DNA of 64,000 bases, from positions 2,976,001-3,040,000 of the forward strand of contig NZ_CP107918.1 of NCBI RefSeq assembly GCF_036014195.1, given 5' to 3'. This DNA is from Streptomyces sp. NBC_00442. GTDB lineage: Bacteria > Actinomycetota > Actinomycetes > Streptomycetales > Streptomycetaceae. The position numbers were made by a program, and so were the translations under genes. The notes beneath the pieces were generated by a model, which was given only the letters and a program-made list of their open reading frames with translations, did no database searches and was not told the DNA's origin. Below are positions 56,423-64,000 of this stretch, piece by piece. Each line of letters starts with the position of its first letter. Position 1 is the first letter of the stretch.

Positions 56423-57144
56423 TCCCCGCGAGAGCCTCCTTCGAGGTCGCGGCCGCGCCCACCCGGGGCGTGCCCCGATCCGAGCTCTCCCTCCCAGCGG
56501 CGGTACAGGCCGTGCGGCACCCCCGCCGCGTCCAGCACCCGCCCCGCGACGAAGTCCACCAGATCCTGGATGTGCGTCGCCCCCGCGTAGAACGCCGGAG
56601 AGGCGGGCAGCACCACGGCGCCCGCCTCGTCCAGCGCCACCAGGTGCTTGAGGGTCTGTCCGCTCAACGGCGTCTCGCGCACCGCGACCACCAGCCTGCG
56701 CCGTTCCTTGAGCGTCACGCTCGCGGCCCGCTGCAACAGGTCCTTCGAAAGCCCGAGCGCGACCCCGGCCACACAGGCCGTCGACGCCGGCACGATCAGC
56801 ATCCCCTTCACCGCGTACGACCCCGACGAGGGCCCGGCGGCCAGATCCCCGGCCGCCCAGTGCCGTACGTCCGACACGTCCACGGCGCCGAAGGTGTCCG
56901 GCTTGCCGTCCGCGCCCCGCGCCAGCCACGCCCGCAGGTCGTCCCGCCAGTGGGCGTCGCGGAACGCGATGCCCGTCTCGTCGAGCAGCGTCAGTCGCGA
57001 GGCACGCGAGACCACCAGGTCCACGCTCTCCCCGGCCGCGAGCAGCGCGCGCAGCACCGCGGCCGCGTACGGCGTGCCCGAAGCACCGGACACCCCCACG
57101 ACCCACGGCGTGCGCTGCTGACTGTGTACGTTCACGTGCTCCAC
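56419..57144 (-). CDS. mqnM: Flavin prenyltransferase, UbiX-like (futalosine pathway)
   Basis: A 241-residue UbiX-type flavoprotein. It has the Gly-rich start WVVGVSGASGTPYAAAVL, the SYAVKGMLIVPASTACVAGV phosphate-binding segment and the late stretch HLVALDEAGAVVLPASPAFY. UbiX makes prenylated FMN for UbiD decarboxylases, and a ubiD-like gene is 950 nt away. The pair probably serves menaquinone synthesis together with the prenyltransferase between them. The start is GTG at 57144, with another GTG nine bases later. A Gly/Arg-rich tail is not in E. coli UbiX. Confidence 0.9.
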   Translation of the reverse strand: MEHVNVHSQQRTPWVVGVSGASGTPYAAAVLRALLAAGESVDLVVSRASRLTLLDETGIAFRDAHWRDDLRAWLARGADGKPDTFGAVDVSDVRHWAAGDLAAGPSSGSYAVKGMLIVPASTACVAGVALGLSKDLLQRAASVTLKERRRLVVAVRETPLSGQTLKHLVALDEAGAVVLPASPAFYAGATHIQDLVDFVAGRVLDAAGVPHGLYRRWEGELGSGHAPGGRGRDLEGGSRGD

Positions 57145-57190
57145 GTGTCCGAGCCTATCCGCCGCCCCGTGGGCGAGGCGGCGCCAGGTA

Positions 57191-58093
57191 CTAGACCGTC
57201 AGCCCCCGCACCACCAGGTCGAGCAGCGCGCACACGAAAAGGGCGATCCCGATGAAGCCGTTGACCTGGAAGAACGCCCGGTTGAGCCGGGAGAGGTCGT
57301 GCGGCTTGACCAGGGTGTGCTCGTAGAGGAAGGCGGCGAGCACGATGACGAGACCCAGCCAGAAGAAGGCCCCGGCGCCGGTCGCCAGCGCGTACCAGAC
57401 GAGCAGCGCCATCGTCACGGTGTGACAGCCGCGCGCACCGTAGATCGCCGCCGGGATGCCGAAGCGGGCCGGCACCGACTTCACGCCGTGGCCGCGGTCG
57501 GCCTCCACGTCCTGGCAGGCGTAGATCAGGTCGAAGCCGCCGATCCAGATGCCGATGGCCAGGCCCAGGATCACCGCGTCCCACGACCACGAACCCGTGA
57601 CCGCGATCCACGCGCCGACCGGGCCCATCGCCTGCGCGATGCCGAGGATCGCCTGCGGGAAGTTGGTGAACCGCTTCCCGTACGGATAGACCACCATCGG
57701 GATCACCGCGACCGGCGCGAGCGCCAGGCACAGCGGGTTGAGGGCGGCCGCCGCGCCGAGGAAGACGACGAGCGCGATGGCCGCGCCCGTCCAGGCGGAG
57801 CGCACCGACACCGCGCCGGTGACCAGCTCGCGGCCCGCGGTGCGCGGGTTACGGGCGTCGATCTCGCGGTCGATGATCCGGTTGCACGCCATCGCGAAGG
57901 TGCGCAGACCAACCATGGCGACGGTGACCAGGAGCAGCCGCCCCCAGTGGATGTTCTTGTCGAGCTGGAACATCGCGGTGAGCGCCGCGGTGTAGGCGAA
58001 GGGCAGCGCGAAGACCGAGTGCTCGATCATCACGAGGCGCAGGAAGGCTTTGGTGCGGCCCGGCTGGGGCACCGCTGCGGCTGAGGCACTCAC
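57191..58093 (-). CDS. mqnP: UbiA-family prenyltransferase (menaquinone)
   Basis: A 300-residue membrane prenyltransferase. Its two Asp-rich Mg-diphosphate motifs are NRIIDREIDARN and DVEADRGHGVKS; ALPFAYTAALTAMF and YPYGKRFTNFPQAILG are typical. It attaches the isoprenoid chain to the 6-carboxy-naphthoate ring in the futalosine route. The GTG at 58093 shares a base with the upstream UbiD-like stop, so the two are coupled. Role is inferred from context. Confidence 0.9.
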   Translation of the reverse strand: MSASAAAVPQPGRTKAFLRLVMIEHSVFALPFAYTAALTAMFQLDKNIHWGRLLLVTVAMVGLRTFAMACNRIIDREIDARNPRTAGRELVTGAVSVRSAWTGAAIALVVFLGAAAALNPLCLALAPVAVIPMVVYPYGKRFTNFPQAILGIAQAMGPVGAWIAVTGSWSWDAVILGLAIGIWIGGFDLIYACQDVEADRGHGVKSVPARFGIPAAIYGARGCHTVTMALLVWYALATGAGAFFWLGLVIVLAAFLYEHTLVKPHDLSRLNRAFFQVNGFIGIALFVCALLDLVVRGLTV

Positions 58094-59550
58094 TAGAGCC
58101 CGTACTCCTTCCAGCGGCGGTCGACCTTCGCCGCCGTATCCGCGTCCGACTCGACCATCGCGGGCCAGCCGCCGTCGCGCGTGTAGCCCTCCTCGGGCCA
58201 CTTCGCGGTCGCGTCGATGCCCGCCTTGCCGCCCCAGAACTGCTGGTAGGAGGCATGGTCGAGGTGGTCGACCGGGCCTTCGACAACGGTCAGGTCGCGG
58301 GCGTAGTCGGTGTTGCCGAAGGCCCGCCAGGACACTTCGTGCAGGTTGTGGACGTCGCAGTCGGCGTCCACGATCACGATGAGCTTGGTCAGCGACATCA
58401 TGTGCGCGCCCCAGATGGCGTGCATCACCTTCTGCGCGTGCTTGGGGTACTTCTTGTCGATCGAGACGATCGCGCAGTTGTGGAAACCGCCCGACTCCGG
58501 CAGGTGGTAGTCCACGATGTCCGGCACGATGATCTTGAGGAGCGGCAGGAAGAACCGCTCGGTGGCGCGGCCGAGGGGTCCGTCCTCGGTCGGCGGGCGG
58601 CCGACCACGATGGACTGGAGCAGCGGGCGCCTGCGCATCGTGACGCAGTCGATCGTCAGAGCGGGGAACGGTTCCTGCGGGGTGTAGAACCCGGTGTGGT
58701 CGCCGAACGGCCCCTCGGGCAGCGTCTCGCCCGGCTCCAGCCAGCCCTCGATGACGACCTCGGCGTTGGCCGGGACCTGGAGCGGCACGGTCTTGCAGTC
58801 GACCATCTCGATCCGCTTGCCCTGGATGAACCCGGCGAAGAGGTACTCGTCGATGTCGCCCGGCAGCGGCGCGGTCGAGGCGTACGTGACGGCCGGCGGG
58901 CAGCCGAAGGCGATCGCGACCGGCAGCCGCTCGCCGCGCTTGGCGGCGACCGCGTAGTGGTTGCGGCTGTCCTTGTGGATCTGCCAGTGCATGCCGATGG
59001 TGCGCTTGTCGTGGCGCTGGAGGCGGTACAGCCCGAGGTTGCGCACGCCCGTCTCGGGGTGCTTGGTGTGCGTGAGGCCGAGGTTGAAGAACGAGCCGCC
59101 GTCCTCGGGCCAGGTGAACAGCGCGGGCAGCTGGTCCAGATCCACGTCGTCGCCGGTGAGCACGACCTCCTGGACGGGGGCCGCCTCCTGCTTCACCTTC
59201 TTCGGCGGTACGTGGACCATCGAGCCGAGCTTGCCGAAGGCCTCGCGGATGCCGACGAAACCCTGCGGGAGTTCGGGCTTGAGCAGGCCGCCGATCTTGT
59301 CGCTGATCTCCGCGTACGACGTGAGGCCGAGCGCCTTGAGCAGGCGGCGGTCGGTGCCGTACACGTTCATGGCCAAGGGCATGGAGGCGCCCTTGACGTT
59401 CTCGAAGAGGAGGGCGGGGCCGCCGGCCTTGTTGACCCGGTCGACGATCTCGCCGACTTCCAGATACGGGTCGACCTCGGCCTTGATGCGCTTGAGGTCG
59501 CCCTCGCGCTCCAGCGCCCTGAGCAGCGATCGGAGATCGTCGTAAGCCAT
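58093..59550 (-). CDS. mqnL: UbiD-family decarboxylase (menaquinone)
   Basis: A 485-residue UbiD-type decarboxylase needing prenylated FMN from the UbiX-like partner. Conserved elements are NLGLYRLQRHDKRTIGMHWQ, PLPGDIDEYLFAGFIQG, GPFGDHTGFYTPQEPFP and LIVIVDADCDVHNLHEV. The length matches UbiD. It heads a three-gene group with the UbiA- and UbiX-like genes (order UbiD-UbiA-UbiX on the minus strand), consistent with late futalosine menaquinone steps. Confidence 0.92.
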   Translation of the reverse strand: MAYDDLRSLLRALEREGDLKRIKAEVDPYLEVGEIVDRVNKAGGPALLFENVKGASMPLAMNVYGTDRRLLKALGLTSYAEISDKIGGLLKPELPQGFVGIREAFGKLGSMVHVPPKKVKQEAAPVQEVVLTGDDVDLDQLPALFTWPEDGGSFFNLGLTHTKHPETGVRNLGLYRLQRHDKRTIGMHWQIHKDSRNHYAVAAKRGERLPVAIAFGCPPAVTYASTAPLPGDIDEYLFAGFIQGKRIEMVDCKTVPLQVPANAEVVIEGWLEPGETLPEGPFGDHTGFYTPQEPFPALTIDCVTMRRRPLLQSIVVGRPPTEDGPLGRATERFFLPLLKIIVPDIVDYHLPESGGFHNCAIVSIDKKYPKHAQKVMHAIWGAHMMSLTKLIVIVDADCDVHNLHEVSWRAFGNTDYARDLTVVEGPVDHLDHASYQQFWGGKAGIDATAKWPEEGYTRDGGWPAMVESDADTAAKVDRRWKEYGL

Positions 59551-59638
59551 GGGGTCCAGTATCGGGCACCGGATACCCTGGGCCGGTCACCGGGGCCGAG
59601 GCACGGCCCGCAACCGTTCCCGGGGGGACCGTTAGAAC

Positions 59639-59917
59639 ATGCTCAGGTATCTGCCGTTCCTGCTGGTCCTGGCGCTGTGGATCTACGCGTTCATCGACTG
59701 CCTCAACACCCCTGAGTCGGAGGTCAAGGGCCTCCCCAAGGTGGTGTGGATCATCATCGTGCTGCTCTTCGGGGAGGTGCTGGTGGGGCCGGTCGCGTGG
59801 CTCGTGGCGGGCAAGGTCCGCCGGGGCCCTGCGCGGTGGACGGCGCCGGACGACAACCCGGAGTTCCTCGCGTCCCTTGAGGACCGCAAGCGGCGCGACT
59901 TGGGCGAGGAGGCGTAG
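59639..59917 (+). CDS. PLDc_N-domain membrane protein
   Basis: A 92-residue protein with two helices (YLPFLLVLALWIYAFIDCL and VVWIIIVLLFGEVLVGPVAW) around a short polar turn with Pro, typical of PLDc_N (PF13396). A charged C-terminal tail follows (PEFLASLEDRKRRDLGEE). It is divergent from the UbiD-like gene. Role unknown. Confidence 0.85.
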   Translation: MLRYLPFLLVLALWIYAFIDCLNTPESEVKGLPKVVWIIIVLLFGEVLVGPVAWLVAGKVRRGPARWTAPDDNPEFLASLEDRKRRDLGEEA

Positions 59918-59972
59918 CCGTCCGGGTTGCCGGGGCTCGGCCCCGGGCCCCGATTTCACCTGCGGACCGGTT

Positions 59973-60150
59973 GCTCGCGCAGTTCCCCGCGCCCCCAAAA
60001 ACCCGGTTCGCCTTCGGGTGCGGGCCTTGCCCGCCTCCCGCGCAGTTCCCCGCGCCCCTGACGGGGCTCGGTGGAGGCCACTTCAGCCCGTCCGGCGATT
60101 GAGGACGAGCGCCCTTAAGGCGCGAACGGGGTCCGGGGCGGAGCCCCAGG
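59973..60150. repeat. Streptomyces intergenic repeat, copy 2
   Basis: The gap between the convergent PLDc_N-like gene and ccsB has the same modules as 3240-3460: CGCGCAGTTCCCCGCGCCCC (twice), CGCCTTCGGGTGCGGGCC-type sequence, GAGGACGAGCGC (60101-60112) and GGGGCGGAGCCCCAGG (60135-60150). It carries no gene and probably acts as a bidirectional terminator. Confidence 0.75.
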
Positions 60151-60186
60151 AGGCCCGCCCCAGCCGTGCCGCGCACCTACAACCGA

Positions 60187-61278
60187 TCAGACGCCGGCGT
60201 AGGAGTGCTTGCCGTTGACGAAGATGTTCACGCCGTAGTAGTTGAACAGCCAGCACCCGAACGCGATCAGCGCGAGCGTCGCCGCCTTGCGGCCCTTCCA
60301 GCCGGCCGTGGCGCGTGCGTGCAGGTAGCAGGCGTACGCGACCCACGTGATGAAGGACCAGGTCTCCTTCGGGTCCCAGCCCCAGTAGCGGCCCCACGCG
60401 TCGCCCGCCCAGATCGCGCCCGCGATGATCGTGAACGTCCACAGCGGGAAGACCGCCGCGTTCACGCGGTAGGCGAACTTGTCGAGCGAGGACGCGGCGG
60501 GCAGACGCTCCATGACCGACGTCGCGAACGTGCCCGGCTTGCCGCCCTCGGCGAGCTTCGCCTCGTACCGGTCGCGGAAGAGGTACAGGATCGTGGCGAC
60601 CGCGCCCACGTAGAACACCGCGCCACAGAAGATCGCGGTGGAGACGTGGATCCACAGCCAGTACGAGTGGAGCGCCGGCACCAGCTGGTCGCTCGCGGTG
60701 TACAGCACGGTGACGGCGAGGCCGAGGTCGAGCAGGACCGTGGTGACCAGCGGGAGGCCGAGCCAGCCGACGTTCTTCTTCAGGGCGAGCAGCGCCAGGT
60801 ACACGCCGACCGCGACCGTGGAGAAGGTCAGGTTGAACTCGTACATGTTGCCCCACGGCGCCCGCTGCACGGACAGCGCGCGAGCGAGCACACCGCAGAA
60901 CTCGATGAGGAAGCCGAGCACCGTCAGGGAGACGGCGATGCGGCCGTAGAGGTCACCCTTCTCGTCTCCGCCCGAAGCGCCGGGTCCGTCCGGCACGTCA
61001 CGCGTTCCGGCGACCGAGCGGGTCACGACCTTGGGGCGCTCCAGGACCGCGGTGCCACCGTTCTTCGTGGCGACCTCGACCTTCACGGTGCCCGCGTCCT
61101 TGGCCTGCTGACCGGTACCGGTCAGCGCGGCCGCCGTACGGGCGACCTTGCTGCGGCTGCCGAAGAGCCACTCGGCCATGTTGGCGAAGAAGGCCAGCAG
61201 GTACACGGCCATCGCGGAGTAGATGAGGTAGTTGCTGGTGTGCGCCAGGCTCTCATTGGTGGTGGCGGCGAGATTCAC
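60187..61278 (-). CDS. ccsB: Cytochrome c biogenesis protein CcsB (CcsA/NrfE family)
   Basis: A 363-residue membrane protein of system II cytochrome c maturation that attaches heme to apocytochrome with the ResB-like partner. The heme-handling WGRYWGWDPKETWSFITW motif (Trp-rich WxWD) and several conserved His (AGAIWAGDAW region; WLWIHVSTAIFCG) are seen in about eight helices. The GTG start overlaps the ResB stop by 4 nt. Confidence 0.92.
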   Translation of the reverse strand: MNLAATTNESLAHTSNYLIYSAMAVYLLAFFANMAEWLFGSRSKVARTAAALTGTGQQAKDAGTVKVEVATKNGGTAVLERPKVVTRSVAGTRDVPDGPGASGGDEKGDLYGRIAVSLTVLGFLIEFCGVLARALSVQRAPWGNMYEFNLTFSTVAVGVYLALLALKKNVGWLGLPLVTTVLLDLGLAVTVLYTASDQLVPALHSYWLWIHVSTAIFCGAVFYVGAVATILYLFRDRYEAKLAEGGKPGTFATSVMERLPAASSLDKFAYRVNAAVFPLWTFTIIAGAIWAGDAWGRYWGWDPKETWSFITWVAYACYLHARATAGWKGRKAATLALIAFGCWLFNYYGVNIFVNGKHSYAGV

Positions 61279-62978
61279 TTCTCAGCCCCTTCGGCAGGAA
61301 CGACTGACGGTTCGGGTTCGGGATCCGGCGCGGTCGGCGCCTGCGGGATGAGCGTGACCGCGAGATCGGCCAGCTCCTCGGGAAGCTTCGCGGACTCGCT
61401 GCGGCCGAGCCCGGCCATCTCGACGACGGTCACTCCGTCGTCGCCCCGGACGGCCCGGACCCAGATCCGGCGCCGCTGGATGAACAGCGAGCCGGCGAGT
61501 CCCGCGATGGCGCCGATCGCGCCGGTGAGGGCGAGACCGTTGCCGGGCTGGTGGGAGATCTGGAAGCTCGCCCACTGCTTGATGGGGCCCTTGTCGAAGG
61601 TGATCGACCCGGCGCCGTCGGGGAGTTGGAGGCTTTCGCCCGGCAGCAGCAGCTTTTTGAGGATCTTGCCCTGGTCGTCCTTGAAGGGCTTGATCGAGGG
61701 GCTGCTGGTGTTCAGCTGGTACACGTTCTGCGGCAGCCCCGAGTTGACCCCGAGGTCGCCGTGGTAGGCGCCGATGTTGAGCACCGGGAAGTCGGGCGCG
61801 GGGAACTTCGAGAACATCTGGGTCGCGCCGGTGCCCTTGCCGCCGAACGTGGGCACGAAGAACGCGGCGAAGCCGAGCTGGTCCTTGTTGCCCTTGGCGT
61901 CGCGGTAACCGTCGAGCACCTTGATGGCGCCGCTCGAGGTCAGGTTGTTGTCCATCGGCAGCAGCGGCGTGGCGCCGTGGAAGACGACGTTGCCCTTGCC
62001 GTCCTTCACGGTGACCGACGGCGCGTAGCCGTGCGAGAGCAGGTAGACCTTCGAGCCGTCGACCACGAGGGGCTTGTTGACCTCGACGGTCTTCTGCTGC
62101 GACCGGCCCTGGGCGCCCTCGGCGTACGTCAGGTGCGCCTTGAACTCCCGGGCCGTACCCAGCTCGGGGCCGCTGCGCTCGTACGACGCGTCGAAGCGGT
62201 CCAGGGTGAAGCTGAAGGGCGCCAAGTCCTCGGTGTCGAAGAGCGAGCCCGAGCGGAAGTCGTCGTACTGGGTGAGGGTGTTGGAGAACCCGTCGCCCTG
62301 CACGATGAGCTTGCCGCCCTCGGACTTGAAGAGCTGGCCGGTGGCGAACGCCACCAGGATCACGATCAGCGAGACGTGGAAGATCAGGTTGCCGGCTTCG
62401 CGCAGATAGCCCTTCTCCGCGGCGACGGCGTCACCGCTGATCCGGGAGCGGAAGCGGCGCTTCTTGAGCATCGCGAGCGCGGCCTCGCGGACCTGCTCGG
62501 GCTCGGCGTCGGTGCGCCACGTCGTGTACGCGGGCAGCCGGGTCAGGCGGCCGGGAGCGGCCGGCGGGAGTCCGCGCAGCTGGCCGACGAACTGCCAGGT
62601 GCGCGGCACGATGCAGCCGATGAGCGAGACGAACAGCAGGATGTAGATCGCGGAGAACCACACCGAGCTGTAGACGTGGAACAGGCCGAGCTTCTCGTAG
62701 ATCGGCGTGAGGGTGTCGTGCCGCTTCTGGAAGTCGGCGACCTTCATCTCGTCGACGCTGGTCTGCGGGATCAGCGAGCCGGGGATGGCGCCGAGCGACA
62801 GCAGGAACAGCAGGATGAGGGCGACCCGCATCGACGTCAGCTGCCGCCAGAACCAGCGGAACCAGCCGATGACGCCGATGCCGACGGGTCCGTTGGACCG
62901 TTCCTCGGTGGGGGCGGTGGAGAGCTGTGCCCCGGCCTCGCCGAGGTCGGGCTCCGGAGTCGATTCGGTCTTGCTCAT
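61275..62978 (-). CDS. resB: ResB-like cytochrome c biogenesis protein
   Basis: A 567-residue protein of the ResB/Ccs1 family, system II partner of CcsB. It has three N-terminal helices (GWFRWFWRQLTSMRVALILL start), a large extracytoplasmic domain of about 300 residues, then a final helix (ALTGAIGAIAGLAGSLFIQR) with a cytosolic tail. Conserved His near the helices would ligand heme. ATG at 62978; overlaps ccsB by 4 nt and is 3 nt after ccdA. Confidence 0.92.
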   Translation of the reverse strand: MSKTESTPEPDLGEAGAQLSTAPTEERSNGPVGIGVIGWFRWFWRQLTSMRVALILLFLLSLGAIPGSLIPQTSVDEMKVADFQKRHDTLTPIYEKLGLFHVYSSVWFSAIYILLFVSLIGCIVPRTWQFVGQLRGLPPAAPGRLTRLPAYTTWRTDAEPEQVREAALAMLKKRRFRSRISGDAVAAEKGYLREAGNLIFHVSLIVILVAFATGQLFKSEGGKLIVQGDGFSNTLTQYDDFRSGSLFDTEDLAPFSFTLDRFDASYERSGPELGTAREFKAHLTYAEGAQGRSQQKTVEVNKPLVVDGSKVYLLSHGYAPSVTVKDGKGNVVFHGATPLLPMDNNLTSSGAIKVLDGYRDAKGNKDQLGFAAFFVPTFGGKGTGATQMFSKFPAPDFPVLNIGAYHGDLGVNSGLPQNVYQLNTSSPSIKPFKDDQGKILKKLLLPGESLQLPDGAGSITFDKGPIKQWASFQISHQPGNGLALTGAIGAIAGLAGSLFIQRRRIWVRAVRGDDGVTVVEMAGLGRSESAKLPEELADLAVTLIPQAPTAPDPEPEPSVVPAEGAEK

Positions 62979-62981
62979 GCG

Positions 62982-63743
62982 TCAGACACCCACCTGAAAG
63001 CCTTGGGACCAGCCCTGTACCTGCTGGACGAGCTCCGCCCAAGCGCCGGTGAGCAGCAGCACGCCGGTCACGATCATCATGCCGCCGCCGATCCGCATCA
63101 CCCATACGTAGTGCTTCTTGACCCAGCCGAAGGCGCCGAGCGCCTTGCGGAAGGCGACCGCCGCGAGCACGAACGGCAGCCCGAGGCCGAGACAGTACGC
63201 GACCGTCAGTATCGCCCCGCGGCCGGCACTCGCCTGGTCCATCGCCAGCGCGTTGACCGAGGTGAGCGTGGGGCCCAGGCACGGCGTCCAGCCGATGCCG
63301 AACAGCGCGCCGAGCAGCGGCGCTCCGGCGAGACCGGTCACCGGCCGCTTGTGGACGCGGAATTCGCGCTGGGTCATCCACGGCATGAGGCCCATGAAGA
63401 AGACGCCCATGAGGATCATCAGGACGCCGAGGACCTTCGAGAGCGTGTCGCCGTAGTCCTGGAGGTTCTTGCCGAAGTAGCCGAACAGGGCGCCGCCGGA
63501 GACGAAGACCGCGGTGAAGCCGAGGACGAACAGGCTGGCGCCCGCGACCATCCGGCCGCGCCGCGCCTCGGCCAGGTCGGTGCCGGTGACCCCGGTGACG
63601 TACGAGAGGTAGCCGGGGACCAGGGGCAGTACGCAGGGCGAGAAGAACGAGACGAGGCCGCCGAGCACGGCGACCGGCAGGGCCACGAGAAGGGCCCCGC
63701 TGAAGACCGTCTCGTTCATCGAGCCGACGGCGGCCAGTGCCAT
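62982..63743 (-). CDS. ccdA: Thiol-disulfide electron carrier CcdA (DsbD-like)
   Basis: A 253-residue membrane protein with six helices that carries reducing equivalents across the membrane for cytochrome c apoprotein thiols. Paired Cys are in SFFSPCVLPLVPGYLSYVTG and GIGWTPCLGPTLTSVNAL. Start chosen is ATG at 63743 (a GTG lies directly before). It lies between resB and resA with 8 nt or fewer on either side. Confidence 0.92.
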   Translation of the reverse strand: MALAAVGSMNETVFSGALLVALPVAVLGGLVSFFSPCVLPLVPGYLSYVTGVTGTDLAEARRGRMVAGASLFVLGFTAVFVSGGALFGYFGKNLQDYGDTLSKVLGVLMILMGVFFMGLMPWMTQREFRVHKRPVTGLAGAPLLGALFGIGWTPCLGPTLTSVNALAMDQASAGRGAILTVAYCLGLGLPFVLAAVAFRKALGAFGWVKKHYVWVMRIGGGMMIVTGVLLLTGAWAELVQQVQGWSQGFQVGV

Positions 63744-63750
63744 CACGCGA

Positions 63751-64000
63751 TCACTTCTCCGCGATCAGCGGGTCGATCATCTGGTGCAGTTTGGTGTCGT
63801 CGAGTGCCATGAGGGCGCGGCCGGCGATCTTTCCGTTCCGGTCGAGGACGATCGTCGACGGAATGGCCTGCGGATTCAGGCTGCCCTTCGGGAAACGCAG
63901 AATGAGCTTGCCGATCGGGTCGTACAGGCTCGGATAGTCGACGCCGAATTCCTTCTCGAACTGCTGGGCCGGGCCCTTGTCCGTGTCGCGGGTATTGATC
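63751..64000 (-). CDS. resA: ResA/TlpA thioredoxin-like protein, C-terminal part (runs off window)
   Basis: The last 82 residues of a TlpA-type protein are present; the start is beyond the right edge. The segment FGVDYPSLYDPIGKLILRFP followed by PSTIVLDRNGKIAGRALMAL has the cis-Pro loop (PST) and the strand-strand pattern of the thioredoxin fold. The N-terminal CxxC is out of view. Being next to ccdA, it probably reduces apocytochrome c thiols. Confidence 0.88.
   Translation of the reverse strand, partial: INTRDTDKGPAQQFEKEFGVDYPSLYDPIGKLILRFPKGSLNPQAIPSTIVLDRNGKIAGRALMALDDTKLHQMIDPLIAEK

Overview
The window is chromosomal DNA from a high-GC actinomycete and almost certainly a Streptomyces. 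The evidence is strong G/C third-position bias, many GTG starts, AGGAGG-type ribosome sites, tight TGA/GTG and TGA/ATG overlaps, a Rex-type operator, a GTG-N6-GNCAC Crp motif, and menaquinone made by the futalosine route. No rRNA, tRNA, CRISPR array or prophage was seen.

Layout. 1-5.3 kb: a partial FAD oxidoreductase, an ATP-grasp ligase, fumarylacetoacetase and RecQ. 5.4-21.8 kb: the complete 14-gene complex I operon nuoA-N on the minus strand, read from a Rex operator near 21.79 kb to a strong terminator near 5.45 kb. 22.4-25.4 kb: an NlpC/P60 cell-wall hydrolase, a PH-like membrane protein, a RibD-type reductase and a lipoprotein. 25.4-31.2 kb: a geranylgeranyl-reductase-family enzyme, menG, a GH18 lipoprotein, a degenerate amidohydrolase and mqnC. 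31.3-37.5 kb: a lone prepilin peptidase, a locus with three diverged paralogues of an unrecognised ~194-aa family plus three small companions, and a membrane Ser/Thr kinase. 37.7-40.3 kb: an esterase, mqnA and a cold-shock gene with a terminator-like hairpin in its 5' region. 40.4-47.4 kb: an acyl-CoA ligase/AraC pair, a secreted lipase, a MerR/DUF4188-like pair and a membrane acyltransferase. 47.5-51.7 kb: an accessory-looking stretch with an IS630-type deletion remnant, an FtsX-like permease, an ABC ATPase and a doubtful small ORF. 51.8-54.5 kb: a DAACS symporter behind a Cys-rich leader peptide, a small membrane protein and a GNAT enzyme. 54.5-59.6 kb: mqnE, an Lrp regulator, and UbiX-, UbiA- and UbiD-like genes. 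59.6-64 kb: a PLDc_N-like membrane protein, then system II cytochrome c maturation genes (ccsB, resB, ccdA and partial resA).

How the genes fit together. Most core genes serve one respiratory chain. MqnA, MqnC and MqnE, the UbiA/UbiD/UbiX-type enzymes, MenG and the reductase make and finish menaquinone. Complex I reduces it, and the Ccs/Res system matures the c-type cytochromes that take its electrons. mqnB and mqnD are not in the window.

The least explained parts are the three-paralogue locus (32.1-34.4 kb), the Cys-rich leader before the symporter (53.3 kb), the ABC/FtsX locus with its odd upstream ORF (47.9-51.4 kb) and the hairpin ahead of the cold-shock gene (40.0 kb). All functional calls come from reading translated sequence and motifs; no database search was run.
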